DNA of 5,027 nt from Desulfobacteraceae bacterium. Lineage in GTDB: Bacteria > Desulfobacterota > Desulfobacteria > Desulfobacterales > Desulfosalsimonadaceae. Below the pieces are notes generated by a model. That model had not been told where the DNA came from. It saw only the letters and a program-made list of their open reading frames with translations, and ran no database searches. Both the position numbers and the translations under genes were made by a program. The first letter of the stretch is position 1, and each line of letters begins with the position of its first letter. Below are positions 1 to 5,027 of this stretch, piece after piece. The stretch covers positions 1-5,027 of the forward strand of contig JAGXHH010000166.1 of NCBI GenBank assembly GCA_024636355.1, read 5' to 3'.

Positions 1-4
1 CATA

Positions 5-37
5 TCGTCGGCAGCGTCAGATGTGTATAAGAGACAG
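5..37 (+). other. Nextera transposase adapter (sequencing artefact)
   Basis: The 33 bases match the Illumina Nextera Read-1 adapter: TCGTCGGCAGCGTC followed by the 19-base mosaic end AGATGTGTATAAGAGACAG. This is library-preparation sequence left at a contig end, not genomic DNA. The four bases before it (1-4) cannot be trusted either. The adapter supplies a false ATG at 21, so a naive gene call begins with the peptide MCIRDS, a familiar contamination signature; another frame begins MYKRQ. Anything called before position 38 should be trimmed. Confidence 0.97.
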
Positions 38-662
38 CCTCAAACAATGGGACTACACGGCCGTCTATACCCATTACCGTGGCGGCTGGGAATTCCGGGG
101 CGGTCTGCATTACATCAGTGCCAATTACAACTTTGCGGACGGGCTGGTCACCGCCATCGCCGGCCTCGGCTATTACGACTACGGCCAGTGGCATGTCGCG
201 GTAAACGGCTATTCTTCCTGGTACAACGACTCGGAACCCGACCTGAACATCTACCAGGCCACCCCGGAAATCGGCCGCTATTTCTTTAAAACCGGCAAAT
301 CCTGGCTCCGGATCGTGGCGAGGGGATATTATATCCATGCCGATGACGCCGATGCTGTTTTTGGTCTGGAAGAAAACGACTACCTGTCGGCTGAGGCCGA
401 GCTGACCTGGTACAATAACGACCTGACCCTCAAGGGTTTCGGATGGGTGGGCGAACAAGTGTTTGCCGTGCGGGATGACGGGTTTGCGGTCAATAATTTA
501 TTGGAAAAACATAACGGGGGGTTCGGTGCGGGACTCGATTACGTGCTCGACAACGGCCTGCTTATCGGTTTTGAAGTCGCCGTCGAACTGTTCGAAGATT
601 TCGGCATCGATGAGGATGCGGAAAAGATCACGTATCTGCTGATAATCGGAAGCCGTTTTTAA
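38..662 (+). CDS. Outer-membrane beta-barrel protein, C-terminal part (5' truncated)
   Basis: This is the last roughly 207 codons of a protein whose start lies beyond the contig end; the frame is open through the adapter and the first full genomic codon is at 39. The translation is rich in Tyr, Trp, Gly and Asp and shows alternating polar/hydrophobic stretches about 10 residues long separated by short acidic turns, for example WEFRGGLHYISANYNF, LSAEAELTWYNNDLTLKGFG and LLIGFEVAVELFEDF. It ends in a short strand finishing with SRF; a C-terminal Phe is the usual BAM-recognition signature of outer-membrane barrels. No signal peptide can be seen because the N-terminus is missing. The family is not recognised with certainty; a YaiO-like barrel or the barrel following a periplasmic repeat domain are possibilities. 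It converges with the next gene, with 9 bases between the stops, and I see no convincing terminator there. Confidence 0.75.
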
Positions 663-671
663 TCAATCGGC

Positions 672-998
672 TCATTCCGGCTCTTTTTTCCGTGAATACC
701 GCTGCTCTACTTTTTCCTCCACGAAATCGCTGCGCGACTCGCCGTCGACCTTTCGCTTCTGCCGCTTGCACCAGGCAAGAAGTTCGGCCACATCCACATC
801 GACGGTCCGGACCCGATAGCCCGATTGGGTCAGTATCCGCACCGCATCTTCCGCATGCGCCAGCCACTCTTCATGGGCAGGCTCCAGAGAATTCCAGTCT
901 GCGGCAACCTGAAGCAACAATTCCCACTGCTCCCGCGTATACCAGGCCATCGAAATGGCCTCCGGGTATTTACCTTTCGATTTTTTCTTTCGTTTCAT
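672..998 (-). CDS. Small conserved-looking protein of unknown function (108 aa)
   Basis: A 108-residue soluble, highly charged protein. It opens with a Lys/Arg run (MKRKKKSKGK), continues with a compact core containing AISMAWYTREQWELLL, an Ala/Glu-rich helix (EEWLAHAEDAVRIL), a strand-like YRVRTVDVDV and then LLAWCKRQ, and ends in a charged tail. The pattern of an opening WY motif, a helix and LAWC resembles a family of about 100-residue bacterial hypothetical proteins, but I cannot name it or give a function. I chose ATG at 998 because GGTGGA lies 4 bases upstream on the minus strand. In-frame GTG (1007) and TTG (1010) starts would add 3 or 4 residues and are less likely. It is transcribed towards the barrel-protein gene and divergently from thiM. 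The basic N-terminus might bind nucleic acid, but no DNA-binding fold is visible. Confidence 0.72.
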   Translation of the reverse strand: MKRKKKSKGKYPEAISMAWYTREQWELLLQVAADWNSLEPAHEEWLAHAEDAVRILTQSGYRVRTVDVDVAELLAWCKRQKRKVDGESRSDFVEEKVEQRYSRKKEPE

Positions 999-1053
999 AG
1001 CGTCCACCAAAATTAAGAAGCATAAAGAAGATATTCATCCGTAAATAGCGCCC

Positions 1054-1077
1054 GAACGAAAAAGACGGTTTTCGTTC
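1054..1077. repeat. 9-bp perfect inverted repeat (hairpin or operator)
   Basis: GAACGAAAA (1054-1062) and TTTTCGTTC (1069-1077) are exact reverse complements around a 6-base centre, AGACGG. The repeat lies in the divergent gap between the unknown small gene and thiM, 56 bases upstream of the small gene's start. No T-run follows it on either strand, so it does not look like an intrinsic terminator. A dimeric-repressor operator or an RNA hairpin in a leader are the likeliest readings. Confidence 0.55.
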
Positions 1078-1126
1078 AGTACTAAATAAAAAACATCAGG
1101 CCTGCCATCCGCAACCCCGTCTTTTT
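1059..1126. repeat. 10-bp long-range inverted repeat overlapping the hairpin
   Basis: AAAAAGACGG (1059-1068) is the exact reverse complement of CCGTCTTTTT (1117-1126), with 48 bases between the arms. The left arm uses bases from the stem and loop of the 1054-1077 repeat, so the two structures could not form at once in the same RNA. The intervening segment contains the 8-bp palindrome CAGGCCTG (1097-1104). It may be part of an alternative-structure leader upstream of thiM; chance is possible because half of each arm is a homopolymer run. Confidence 0.4.
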
Positions 1127-1191
1127 GCCAGATCCTATAGCACATAAATGCGTTAAAAAATACGCTGGATTTAAAGGCGGCGAACCGATAT

Positions 1192-1212
1192 CCTGCAGCT
1201 GAAATTTGCAGG
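1192..1212 (+). repeat. Small hairpin in the thiM upstream region
   Basis: CCTGCA (1192-1197) pairs with TGCAGG (1207-1212) across a 9-base loop. The right arm contains the AGG that would serve as Shine-Dalgarno for the tiny reading frame starting at 1220, so folding could hide it. This is a short stem and may be coincidental. Confidence 0.3.
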
Positions 1213-1219
1213 CAGACAC

Positions 1220-1260
1220 ATGATCACAACATGAAACCCGTCAGAGAAAGATTCAAATGA
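1220..1260 (+). other. Two tiny overlapping reading frames leading into thiM
   Basis: ATG at 1220 opens a 4-codon frame (MITT) whose TGA (1232-1234) overlaps the ATG at 1231. That ATG opens a 9-codon frame, MKPVRERFK, whose TGA (1258-1260) overlaps the thiM ATG at 1257. Both junctions are ATGA, the arrangement used for translational coupling. A partial Shine-Dalgarno (GCAGG, 1208-1212) precedes the first, 7 bases away, while thiM itself has only a purine-rich AGAGAAAG. They may be a leader that delivers ribosomes to thiM, or chance; the peptides themselves resemble nothing known. Confidence 0.25.
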
Positions 1261-2075
1261 ACGATCTGCAGAAACAGACGATTGCATTTCTGGAGCGAAT
1301 CCGCAAGACCGCACCGCTTATTCACAACATCACCAATTTCGTCGTGATGAATTCCTCGGCCAATATCCTGCTGGCTGCCGGCGCCTCGCCGGTCATGGCC
1401 CACTGCAAGCAGGAAGTCGAAGAGATGGTCTCCCTGGCAGACGCCCTGGTCTTAAACATCGGCACCCTGCAGGAGGACTGGATCGAATCGATGATCTGTG
1501 CGGCAAAAGCCGCCACCGTCAAAGGAATTCCGATAATTCTCGATCCGGTGGGGGCAGGGGCCACCCGATTCCGGACCGGGGCCGTCAACCGGATCATGGA
1601 CGAATGCCGGGTTTCCGTACTTCGCGGCAACGCCTCGGAGATCTTTTCACTGGGCACATCCGACATCCGGACCCGGGGGGTCGACTCCTCACTGGCGATG
1701 ACCGATGACTTTGTGTCCGCAGCCCGGGAAATGGCACGGGAGAAAGGTTGCATTATCGCCATTTCCGGCGAAGAGGACTGCATCACCGACGGCAGCCGGG
1801 TGTTCCGGGTAAAAAACGGTCAGCCGATCATGACCCGGGTGACCGGCATCGGCTGCGGTCTGTCGGCGATAACCGGCGCTTTCTGCGCGGTGGCCGGGGA
1901 AAACCTGCTCGAAGCCACGGCGGCGGCATTCGGTTTTTACGGCCTGTGCGGTGATATGGCAATTGGGGAAAGCGAAAAACCGGGCAGTTTCCAGGTCGCC
2001 TTCATCGACAGCCTGTATGCCGCCGAAGCGGCCGATATTGAAGCCGGACTCCGGGTCAGGGAGCTGGTGGCATGA
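1257..2075 (+). CDS. thiM: Hydroxyethylthiazole kinase (thiamine salvage)
   Basis: ThiM phosphorylates 4-methyl-5-(2-hydroxyethyl)thiazole with ATP (EC 2.7.1.50), giving the thiazole phosphate that ThiE joins to HMP-PP to make thiamine phosphate; it is a cytosolic ribokinase-fold trimer. The 272-residue length is typical. Family motifs seen: IHNITNFVVMN (22-32) and ASPVMAH (43-49) at the thiazole pocket, DPVGAGATRFR (96-106), RGNASEI (123-129) and the anion-hole motif TGIGCGLSA (196-204) with Cys200, equivalent to the active-site Cys of the Bacillus enzyme. It appears intact. The ATG at 1257 fits the family N-terminus; its ribosome site is weak (AGAGAAAG, 1243-1250), so coupling to an upstream tiny frame is possible. 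Its TGA overlaps the next gene's ATG. No TPP riboswitch signature (such as CTGAGA or the ACCTGATCTGG-like arm) is visible upstream, which is unusual for a salvage gene. No thiD or thiE is adjacent. Confidence 0.96.
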   Translation: MNDLQKQTIAFLERIRKTAPLIHNITNFVVMNSSANILLAAGASPVMAHCKQEVEEMVSLADALVLNIGTLQEDWIESMICAAKAATVKGIPIILDPVGAGATRFRTGAVNRIMDECRVSVLRGNASEIFSLGTSDIRTRGVDSSLAMTDDFVSAAREMAREKGCIIAISGEEDCITDGSRVFRVKNGQPIMTRVTGIGCGLSAITGAFCAVAGENLLEATAAAFGFYGLCGDMAIGESEKPGSFQVAFIDSLYAAEAADIEAGLRVRELVA

Positions 2076-2677
2076 AGGTTCTCGCACTTGTCGGCTCTTA
2101 CCGGAAAGGCGGCATCATCGATACGGCAATCGATGAAATCCTGGCCTCCGCCGGAGAGGCCGGCGCCCGTACGGAAAAAATCTACCTGATCGACCGTCGC
2201 ATCGAATTTTGCACCAACTGCCGCACCTGCACACAGGCGCCGGGGGAGCAGCGCGGGGAATGCATCTTCGATGATGACATGAACCCGATCCTGGAAGCGA
2301 TTGCGGCAGCCGACGCCCTGGTCATCGGCTCGCCGATGAATTTCGGCACGGTGACGGCGGTGATGAAGCGGTTTATCGAACGGCTCGTCTGCTTTGCCTG
2401 CTGGCCCTGGGGGGAAAATGCCCCGACGGTGCGAAATCCGAAGAAAAACAAACCCGCCGTGATAGTCGCCTCCTCTGCCGCACCGGCTGTGATCGCCCGG
2501 CTGGCGACCGGGCAGGTAAAACTGTTAAAAAAAGCCGCCGGGCTTCTCGGGGGCAAACCGGTTGGCGTTCTCTTCATCGGGCTTGCCGCCCGTAAAAAAC
2601 AGCAGGCAATCGGTAACCGCACCCGAAAAAAAGCACGGGTTCTTGGCAGCAAACTCGTTTCCAGGGCGAACCACTAG
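2072..2677 (+). CDS. Flavodoxin-fold NAD(P)H-dependent FMN oxidoreductase family protein
   Basis: A 201-residue flavodoxin-like protein of the NADPH-dependent FMN reductase/iron-sulfur flavoprotein group, expected to bind FMN in the cytosol and transfer electrons; the substrate is unknown. Seen: MKVLALVGSYRKGG at the N-terminus, the first beta strand plus FMN-phosphate loop (GSYRKGG, 8-14); a Cys cluster FCTNCRTC (Cys47, 50, 53) with a fourth Cys at 64; DDDM (67-70); and SPMNFGTVTAVMKRFIERL (87-105), the second FMN-contact loop, where the aromatic usually seen (as in SPVYFG) is Asn. Cys107 and Cys110 follow closely. The C-terminal 30 residues are strongly basic. It begins with an ATGA overlap with thiM and has a good Shine-Dalgarno (AGGGAG, 2058-2063), so the two genes form an operon. 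It could support a redox step linked to thiazole metabolism, but that is inference from position only. Confidence 0.88.
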   Translation: MKVLALVGSYRKGGIIDTAIDEILASAGEAGARTEKIYLIDRRIEFCTNCRTCTQAPGEQRGECIFDDDMNPILEAIAAADALVIGSPMNFGTVTAVMKRFIERLVCFACWPWGENAPTVRNPKKNKPAVIVASSAAPAVIARLATGQVKLLKKAAGLLGGKPVGVLFIGLAARKKQQAIGNRTRKKARVLGSKLVSRANH

Positions 2678-2681
2678 TAAA

Positions 2682-4265
2682 TCACCGGGCCAGCTCGAAC
2701 CCATCCGCGTCGGACTGTCCCGGTTCGTCTTCCGCCGGCCAGGCGGCGCAGATCCGGGTACCTTCCCCGGGCCGGGAGTCGATGACGAATTCGGCCCCGG
2801 AGAGTTCGGCACGCTCGCGCATGCCGACCAGGCCGAAACCGGAGCCCCGGAATTCTGCGTTCAGGACCACCCCGGCATCAAATCCCGCGCCATCATCGTT
2901 GACCTCGAGGCAGATCCGGCCGTTTCGACGGGTCAGCACGACGGAGATCGAACGGGCGCCGCTGTGTTTTCCGATATTATTGAGCGCCTCCTGCAACAGG
3001 CGAAAGGCCGGCTCCTTGATCGCTTCGGGCAGCTCATGCTCGACAAGCTCCAGATACCGTTCGATGGTCATTTCCGTATAAACCGCCCCGAACTCCCGGC
3101 AAAGCCAGCTGATACCGGCCACCAGGCCAAGGTCGTTTATGATCGACGGCCGCAGGTTCCGGATGATCCGCCGCACATCATCGATGGCGGATTTAATCAT
3201 CGGAACGAGTTTTTCCAGCAGCCCCCTGTCCTCGCTGTTGAGCCGATCGCCCAGGTTGAACACCGCGTTTTCGACAAAAAACTTGATGGCGCTCAACGAT
3301 TGCCCGATGCTGTCATGCAGATCACGGGCAATCCGGGTGCGTTCGCTTTCCTCGGCCGTTACCAGTTGGTCGGAAAGTTTCCGCAATTCCCGGTTGCTTT
3401 TTTCAAGCTGCCCCGTCCGTTCGACCACCCGGCTTTCAAGCCGCTGGGAGTAGCGCTCCAGAAGCGCCTTGCTTTCGCTGAGCTCCCGGAACATCGACGT
3501 ATAAGGTTTCAGCAAACCATGGGCGACTATGGCGCGGTAGACGAGATAAAAAGAGATGATCTTCAGCAGGTGCCCCACCATGTTCATTATGCCATAGACG
3601 TCGACATACAGCGTGAACGCCAGTTCGGTGGCAATCGAAAAGCCGATCGCCGCCAGAAGCAGCCGGTTCATTGTCGGATCGACATCATGCCGGCGGCGGT
3701 AGAGTCGAATGGCCGCTGTCAGGAGAATGGCGCATATCAGGTATTCGCTGAAGATCTTGAAAGGTGTCAGGCCGACACCTTCGATGTAGCATTTCGGAAA
3801 ACAGTGAAATTTGAATACCGCAAGAAACAGGAGAATCGAAACGGAAGCGTAAGCGGCAAACACCGGGAAATAATGTATCCGCCGTTTGAACAGGAAGGTC
3901 ACGGCCAGCAGGGAAAAACTTTCCAGGTATCTTGCAATTATCCATAACTGGGTGGCATGATCGGCATGATGGATCGCAAGGACGCTCATTCCCTTGTAGG
4001 CAAGCGTGTGCATCAGGTCGAAAAATCCGACAAACAGGAACGCCGTGCCAAGCACGATCAGAAAGTCGTCCTCGACAAAACGGATCGTATTCCATGCGAA
4101 CAGGAAAATCGAAAACGACACCAGGATGCTGAATATTTCGGCAATACTGTGAAACAACAAATAACTGTGCAGGCTCGACAGGTAAACACCAAAAAGTATC
4201 AAACCCGGAATAGTAAACCGGATCGGACGGAATTTAGCGCTAGTATACGGCAGATTGTCTTGCAT
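2682..4265 (-). CDS. MASE3-domain membrane sensor histidine kinase (HisKA_3 / NarL-type)
   Basis: A 527-residue inner-membrane sensor kinase. Residues about 18-246 hold some eight hydrophobic segments and match the MASE3 membrane sensor style (HSYLLFHSIAEIFSILVSF near the start, MNMVGHLLKIISFYLVYRA at the end). A probable coiled coil follows (256-305), then HisKA_3 with ARDLHDSIGQ (313-321), His317 being the predicted phosphorylation site. The HATPase_c domain shows an N box (QEALNN, 425-430), the G1 box DDGAG (457-461) and GFGLVGMRER (476-485). No PAS or GAF domain lies between sensor and kinase. Kinases of this class phosphorylate NarL/FixJ-type response regulators, but none is encoded in the window, so its partner is unknown. 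The ATG at 4265 has GAGG four bases upstream. It ends 4 bases from the convergent flavoprotein gene, leaving no room for a terminator between them. The ligand of MASE3 is not known. Confidence 0.95.
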   Translation of the reverse strand: MQDNLPYTSAKFRPIRFTIPGLILFGVYLSSLHSYLLFHSIAEIFSILVSFSIFLFAWNTIRFVEDDFLIVLGTAFLFVGFFDLMHTLAYKGMSVLAIHHADHATQLWIIARYLESFSLLAVTFLFKRRIHYFPVFAAYASVSILLFLAVFKFHCFPKCYIEGVGLTPFKIFSEYLICAILLTAAIRLYRRRHDVDPTMNRLLLAAIGFSIATELAFTLYVDVYGIMNMVGHLLKIISFYLVYRAIVAHGLLKPYTSMFRELSESKALLERYSQRLESRVVERTGQLEKSNRELRKLSDQLVTAEESERTRIARDLHDSIGQSLSAIKFFVENAVFNLGDRLNSEDRGLLEKLVPMIKSAIDDVRRIIRNLRPSIINDLGLVAGISWLCREFGAVYTEMTIERYLELVEHELPEAIKEPAFRLLQEALNNIGKHSGARSISVVLTRRNGRICLEVNDDGAGFDAGVVLNAEFRGSGFGLVGMRERAELSGAEFVIDSRPGEGTRICAAWPAEDEPGQSDADGFELAR

Positions 4266-4302
4266 TTTTCCTCAAAGCGGTTGTAACAGATCAGGGAGAA
4301 TG

Positions 4303-4323
4303 AACATGCACCTGCAACATGCA
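4303..4323. repeat. 8-bp direct repeat in the kinase/permease intergenic region
   Basis: AACATGCA occurs at 4303-4310 and again at 4316-4323, a spacing of 13 bases, separated by CCTGC. It lies within the start of the 18-codon reading frame on the plus strand and within the kinase's untranslated leader on the minus strand. It could be a protein-binding site, but the 13-base period does not match a helical turn and chance is plausible. Confidence 0.25.
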
Positions 4324-4362
4324 GAAAAATCCGGTCTCAACCAGGCTAAACGGAAAAAGTAG
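4306..4362 (+). CDS. Putative 18-aa small protein or leader peptide before the permease
   Basis: ATG at 4306 opens the frame MHLQHAEKSGLNQAKRKK and stops at TAG (4360-4362), 42 bases before the permease start. The Shine-Dalgarno AGGGAG (4293-4298) is strong and its 7-base spacing is near ideal, better than that of the permease itself. A second in-frame ATG at 4300 is too close to that site to be used well. The peptide is hydrophilic with a basic KRKK tail, so it is not a membrane peptide. It may be a leader whose translation influences the permease, or an unrelated small protein; no homologue is recognised. Its 3' end overlaps the -10 box of the minus-strand kinase promoter. Confidence 0.35.
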   Translation: MHLQHAEKSGLNQAKRKK

Positions 4363-4389
4363 TATGCCACCAGTTGGACATAATGTCAA
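4361..4389 (-). promoter_or_regulatory. Predicted sigma70-type promoter of the histidine kinase gene
   Basis: Read on the minus strand, a perfect -35 hexamer TTGACA (4389-4384) is followed after exactly 17 bases by CATACT (4366-4361), four of six matches to TATAAT. Transcription would begin near 4353, leaving a leader of about 88 bases before the kinase ATG at 4265. This is the best promoter match in the window. Confidence 0.5.
4377..4387. promoter_or_regulatory. 11-bp palindrome overlapping the kinase -35 box (possible operator)
   Basis: GACAT-A-ATGTC is a perfect odd-centred palindrome. It covers four bases of the predicted -35 hexamer of the kinase promoter and ends 17 bases before the permease ATG. 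A regulator bound here could block the kinase promoter and also affect the permease transcript. No regulator is identified. Confidence 0.3.
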
Positions 4390-4404
4390 TCTACGGCAGG
4401 AAAC

Positions 4405-5027
4405 ATGACCCTTCTTGCCATTTTCCTTCTTACCTATGCCGGCATCGCCGTAGGACGGGTTCCCGGCCTGGTGATCGACCGGGTCGGCATTGCGCTTCTG
4501 GGCGCCATCGCCATGCTCGTGTTCGGCGGGATTCGCCCTGAAAACGCCGTCGGGGCAATCGACTGGCCCACCATCCTGCTGCTCTATTCCCTGATGATCG
4601 TTTCCGCCCAGCTCCGGCTCGGCGGGTTTTATACATGGTCGGCGGTGCGTATCATGCGCATGCTGGACCGACCGCAACTGTTCCTCTTATCCGTTATGAT
4701 CGTAAGCGCACTGCTTTCGGCTGTGCTGGCAAACGATATCGTCTGTTTTGCATTTACCCCGGTTCTCGCCATTTCACTTGTCCGGGCCGGCCTGAACCCG
4801 CTTCCTTTTCTTATGGGACTGGCTGTAGCGAGCAATATCGGGTCGGCGGCGACCCTGATCGGCAATCCGCAGAACATGCTGATCGGCCAGGTCGGGCGAC
4901 TCGATTTTGGAGAGTTCATGCTCTGGTGCGCCCCGCCCGCAGCCATTTCACTGTCCGGCAGCTATTTGATTATCGCATGGATGTACCGGAACCGTTTTTA
5001 TGAAAAGAAATCCGGCCTGCCCGAGCA
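4405..5027 (+). CDS. ArsB/NhaD/SLC13-type anion permease, N-terminal half (3' truncated by window)
   Basis: The reading frame is open from ATG 4405 to the window end (207 full codons plus two bases). It encodes a polytopic inner-membrane transporter of the ion-transporter superfamily that includes ArsB, NhaD and SLC13 permeases. Visible segments include MTLLAIFLLTYAGIAVG at the N-terminus, a hydrophobic stretch at 27-41, the segment from 54 to 68, and 91-108 leading into AND (109-111), then IVCFAFTPVLAISL. The sequence NIGSAATLIGNPQNMLIG (144-161) is the conserved re-entrant substrate/ion-binding signature of the first half of the fold. Full proteins have about 400-450 residues, so roughly half is missing. 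The substrate (arsenite, dicarboxylate, sulfate or sodium/proton exchange) cannot be decided from this half. The ribosome site is AGG (4398-4400), only 4 bases from the ATG. It is divergent from the sensor kinase. Confidence 0.9.
   Translation, partial: MTLLAIFLLTYAGIAVGRVPGLVIDRVGIALLGAIAMLVFGGIRPENAVGAIDWPTILLLYSLMIVSAQLRLGGFYTWSAVRIMRMLDRPQLFLLSVMIVSALLSAVLANDIVCFAFTPVLAISLVRAGLNPLPFLMGLAVASNIGSAATLIGNPQNMLIGQVGRLDFGEFMLWCAPPAAISLSGSYLIIAWMYRNRFYEKKSGLPE

Noticed and set aside
651..672. Possible terminator between the two convergent genes (AGCCG/CGGCT)
   Set aside because: The stem is only 5 bp with a 12-base loop, and no proper T-run follows on the plus strand.
1125..1175. Possible sigma70 promoter for thiM (TTGCCA with TATAGC, CATAAA or TTTAAA)
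   Set aside because: No pair of hexamers has acceptable spacing; individual matches are common in an AT-rich gap.
999..1256. TPP riboswitch upstream of thiM
   Set aside because: I looked for the conserved CTGAGA and the ACCTGATCTGG...GTAGGGA arm on both strands. Only an isolated GATCTGG occurs on the minus strand, without the other elements.
1322..2087. Minus-strand open frames of 154 and 132 codons opposite thiM
   Set aside because: thiM is unambiguous on the plus strand; these frames have no domains and low-complexity shadow composition.
2182..2652. A 156-codon minus-strand frame opposite the flavoprotein gene
   Set aside because: The plus-strand flavodoxin-fold protein explains the region; the opposite frame is a shadow with no recognisable motif.
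2562..3947. A 461-codon open frame on the plus strand opposite the kinase gene
   Set aside because: The minus strand encodes a kinase with every expected motif over the same bases. The plus frame starts inside the flavoprotein gene, has no recognisable domain and has the Pro/Arg/Gln-rich composition typical of an antisense shadow in GC-rich DNA.
4291..4946. Minus-strand frames opposite the permease and a 122-codon plus-strand frame at 4635-5003
   Set aside because: The open frame from 4405 gives a clear transporter with the NIGSAATLIGNPQN signature; the others are out-of-frame shadows.

Overview
The window looks like the end of a metagenomic or draft-genome contig from a Gram-negative bacterium. 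GC is in the mid-50s by eye. An outer-membrane beta-barrel protein is present, and the protein styles (a MASE3-type sensor kinase, a short ThiM) would suit a Desulfobacterota-like (deltaproteobacterial) host, but that assignment is an inference. The first 37 bases are not biological: positions 5-37 match the Nextera Read-1 transposase adapter exactly, so the real sequence begins at about 38.

Layout: (1) 38-662 (+), the C-terminal part of an outer-membrane beta-barrel protein, cut by the contig end. (2) 672-998 (-), a small conserved-looking protein of unknown function, convergent with the first gene. (3) 999-1256, a divergent intergenic region with no TPP riboswitch that I can find. It holds two mutually exclusive inverted repeats, a small hairpin and two tiny reading frames chained by ATGA overlaps into the next gene. 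(4) 1257-2677 (+), a two-gene operon: thiM (hydroxyethylthiazole kinase, thiamine salvage) and, overlapping it by 4 bases, a flavodoxin-fold FMN oxidoreductase with a Cys-rich motif. (5) 2682-4265 (-), a membrane histidine kinase with a MASE3 sensor, HisKA_3 and HATPase_c domains, ending only 4 bases from the flavoprotein gene. (6) 4266-4404, a divergent control region with a good sigma70-like promoter for the kinase, a palindrome over its -35 box, an 8-bp direct repeat and an 18-codon reading frame with a strong Shine-Dalgarno. (7) 4405-5027 (+), the N-terminal half of an ArsB/NhaD/SLC13-type anion permease that runs off the window.

How they may work together: thiM and the flavoprotein are almost certainly co-translated, but no thiD or thiE is visible, so the salvage pathway must be completed elsewhere. 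The kinase has no response regulator within the window. It is divergent from the permease and shares a 139-base control region with it, which makes co-regulation possible but unproven. I see no mobile element, CRISPR array, tRNA or rRNA. No clearly new system is evident; the most unusual signals are the leader regions upstream of thiM and of the permease.
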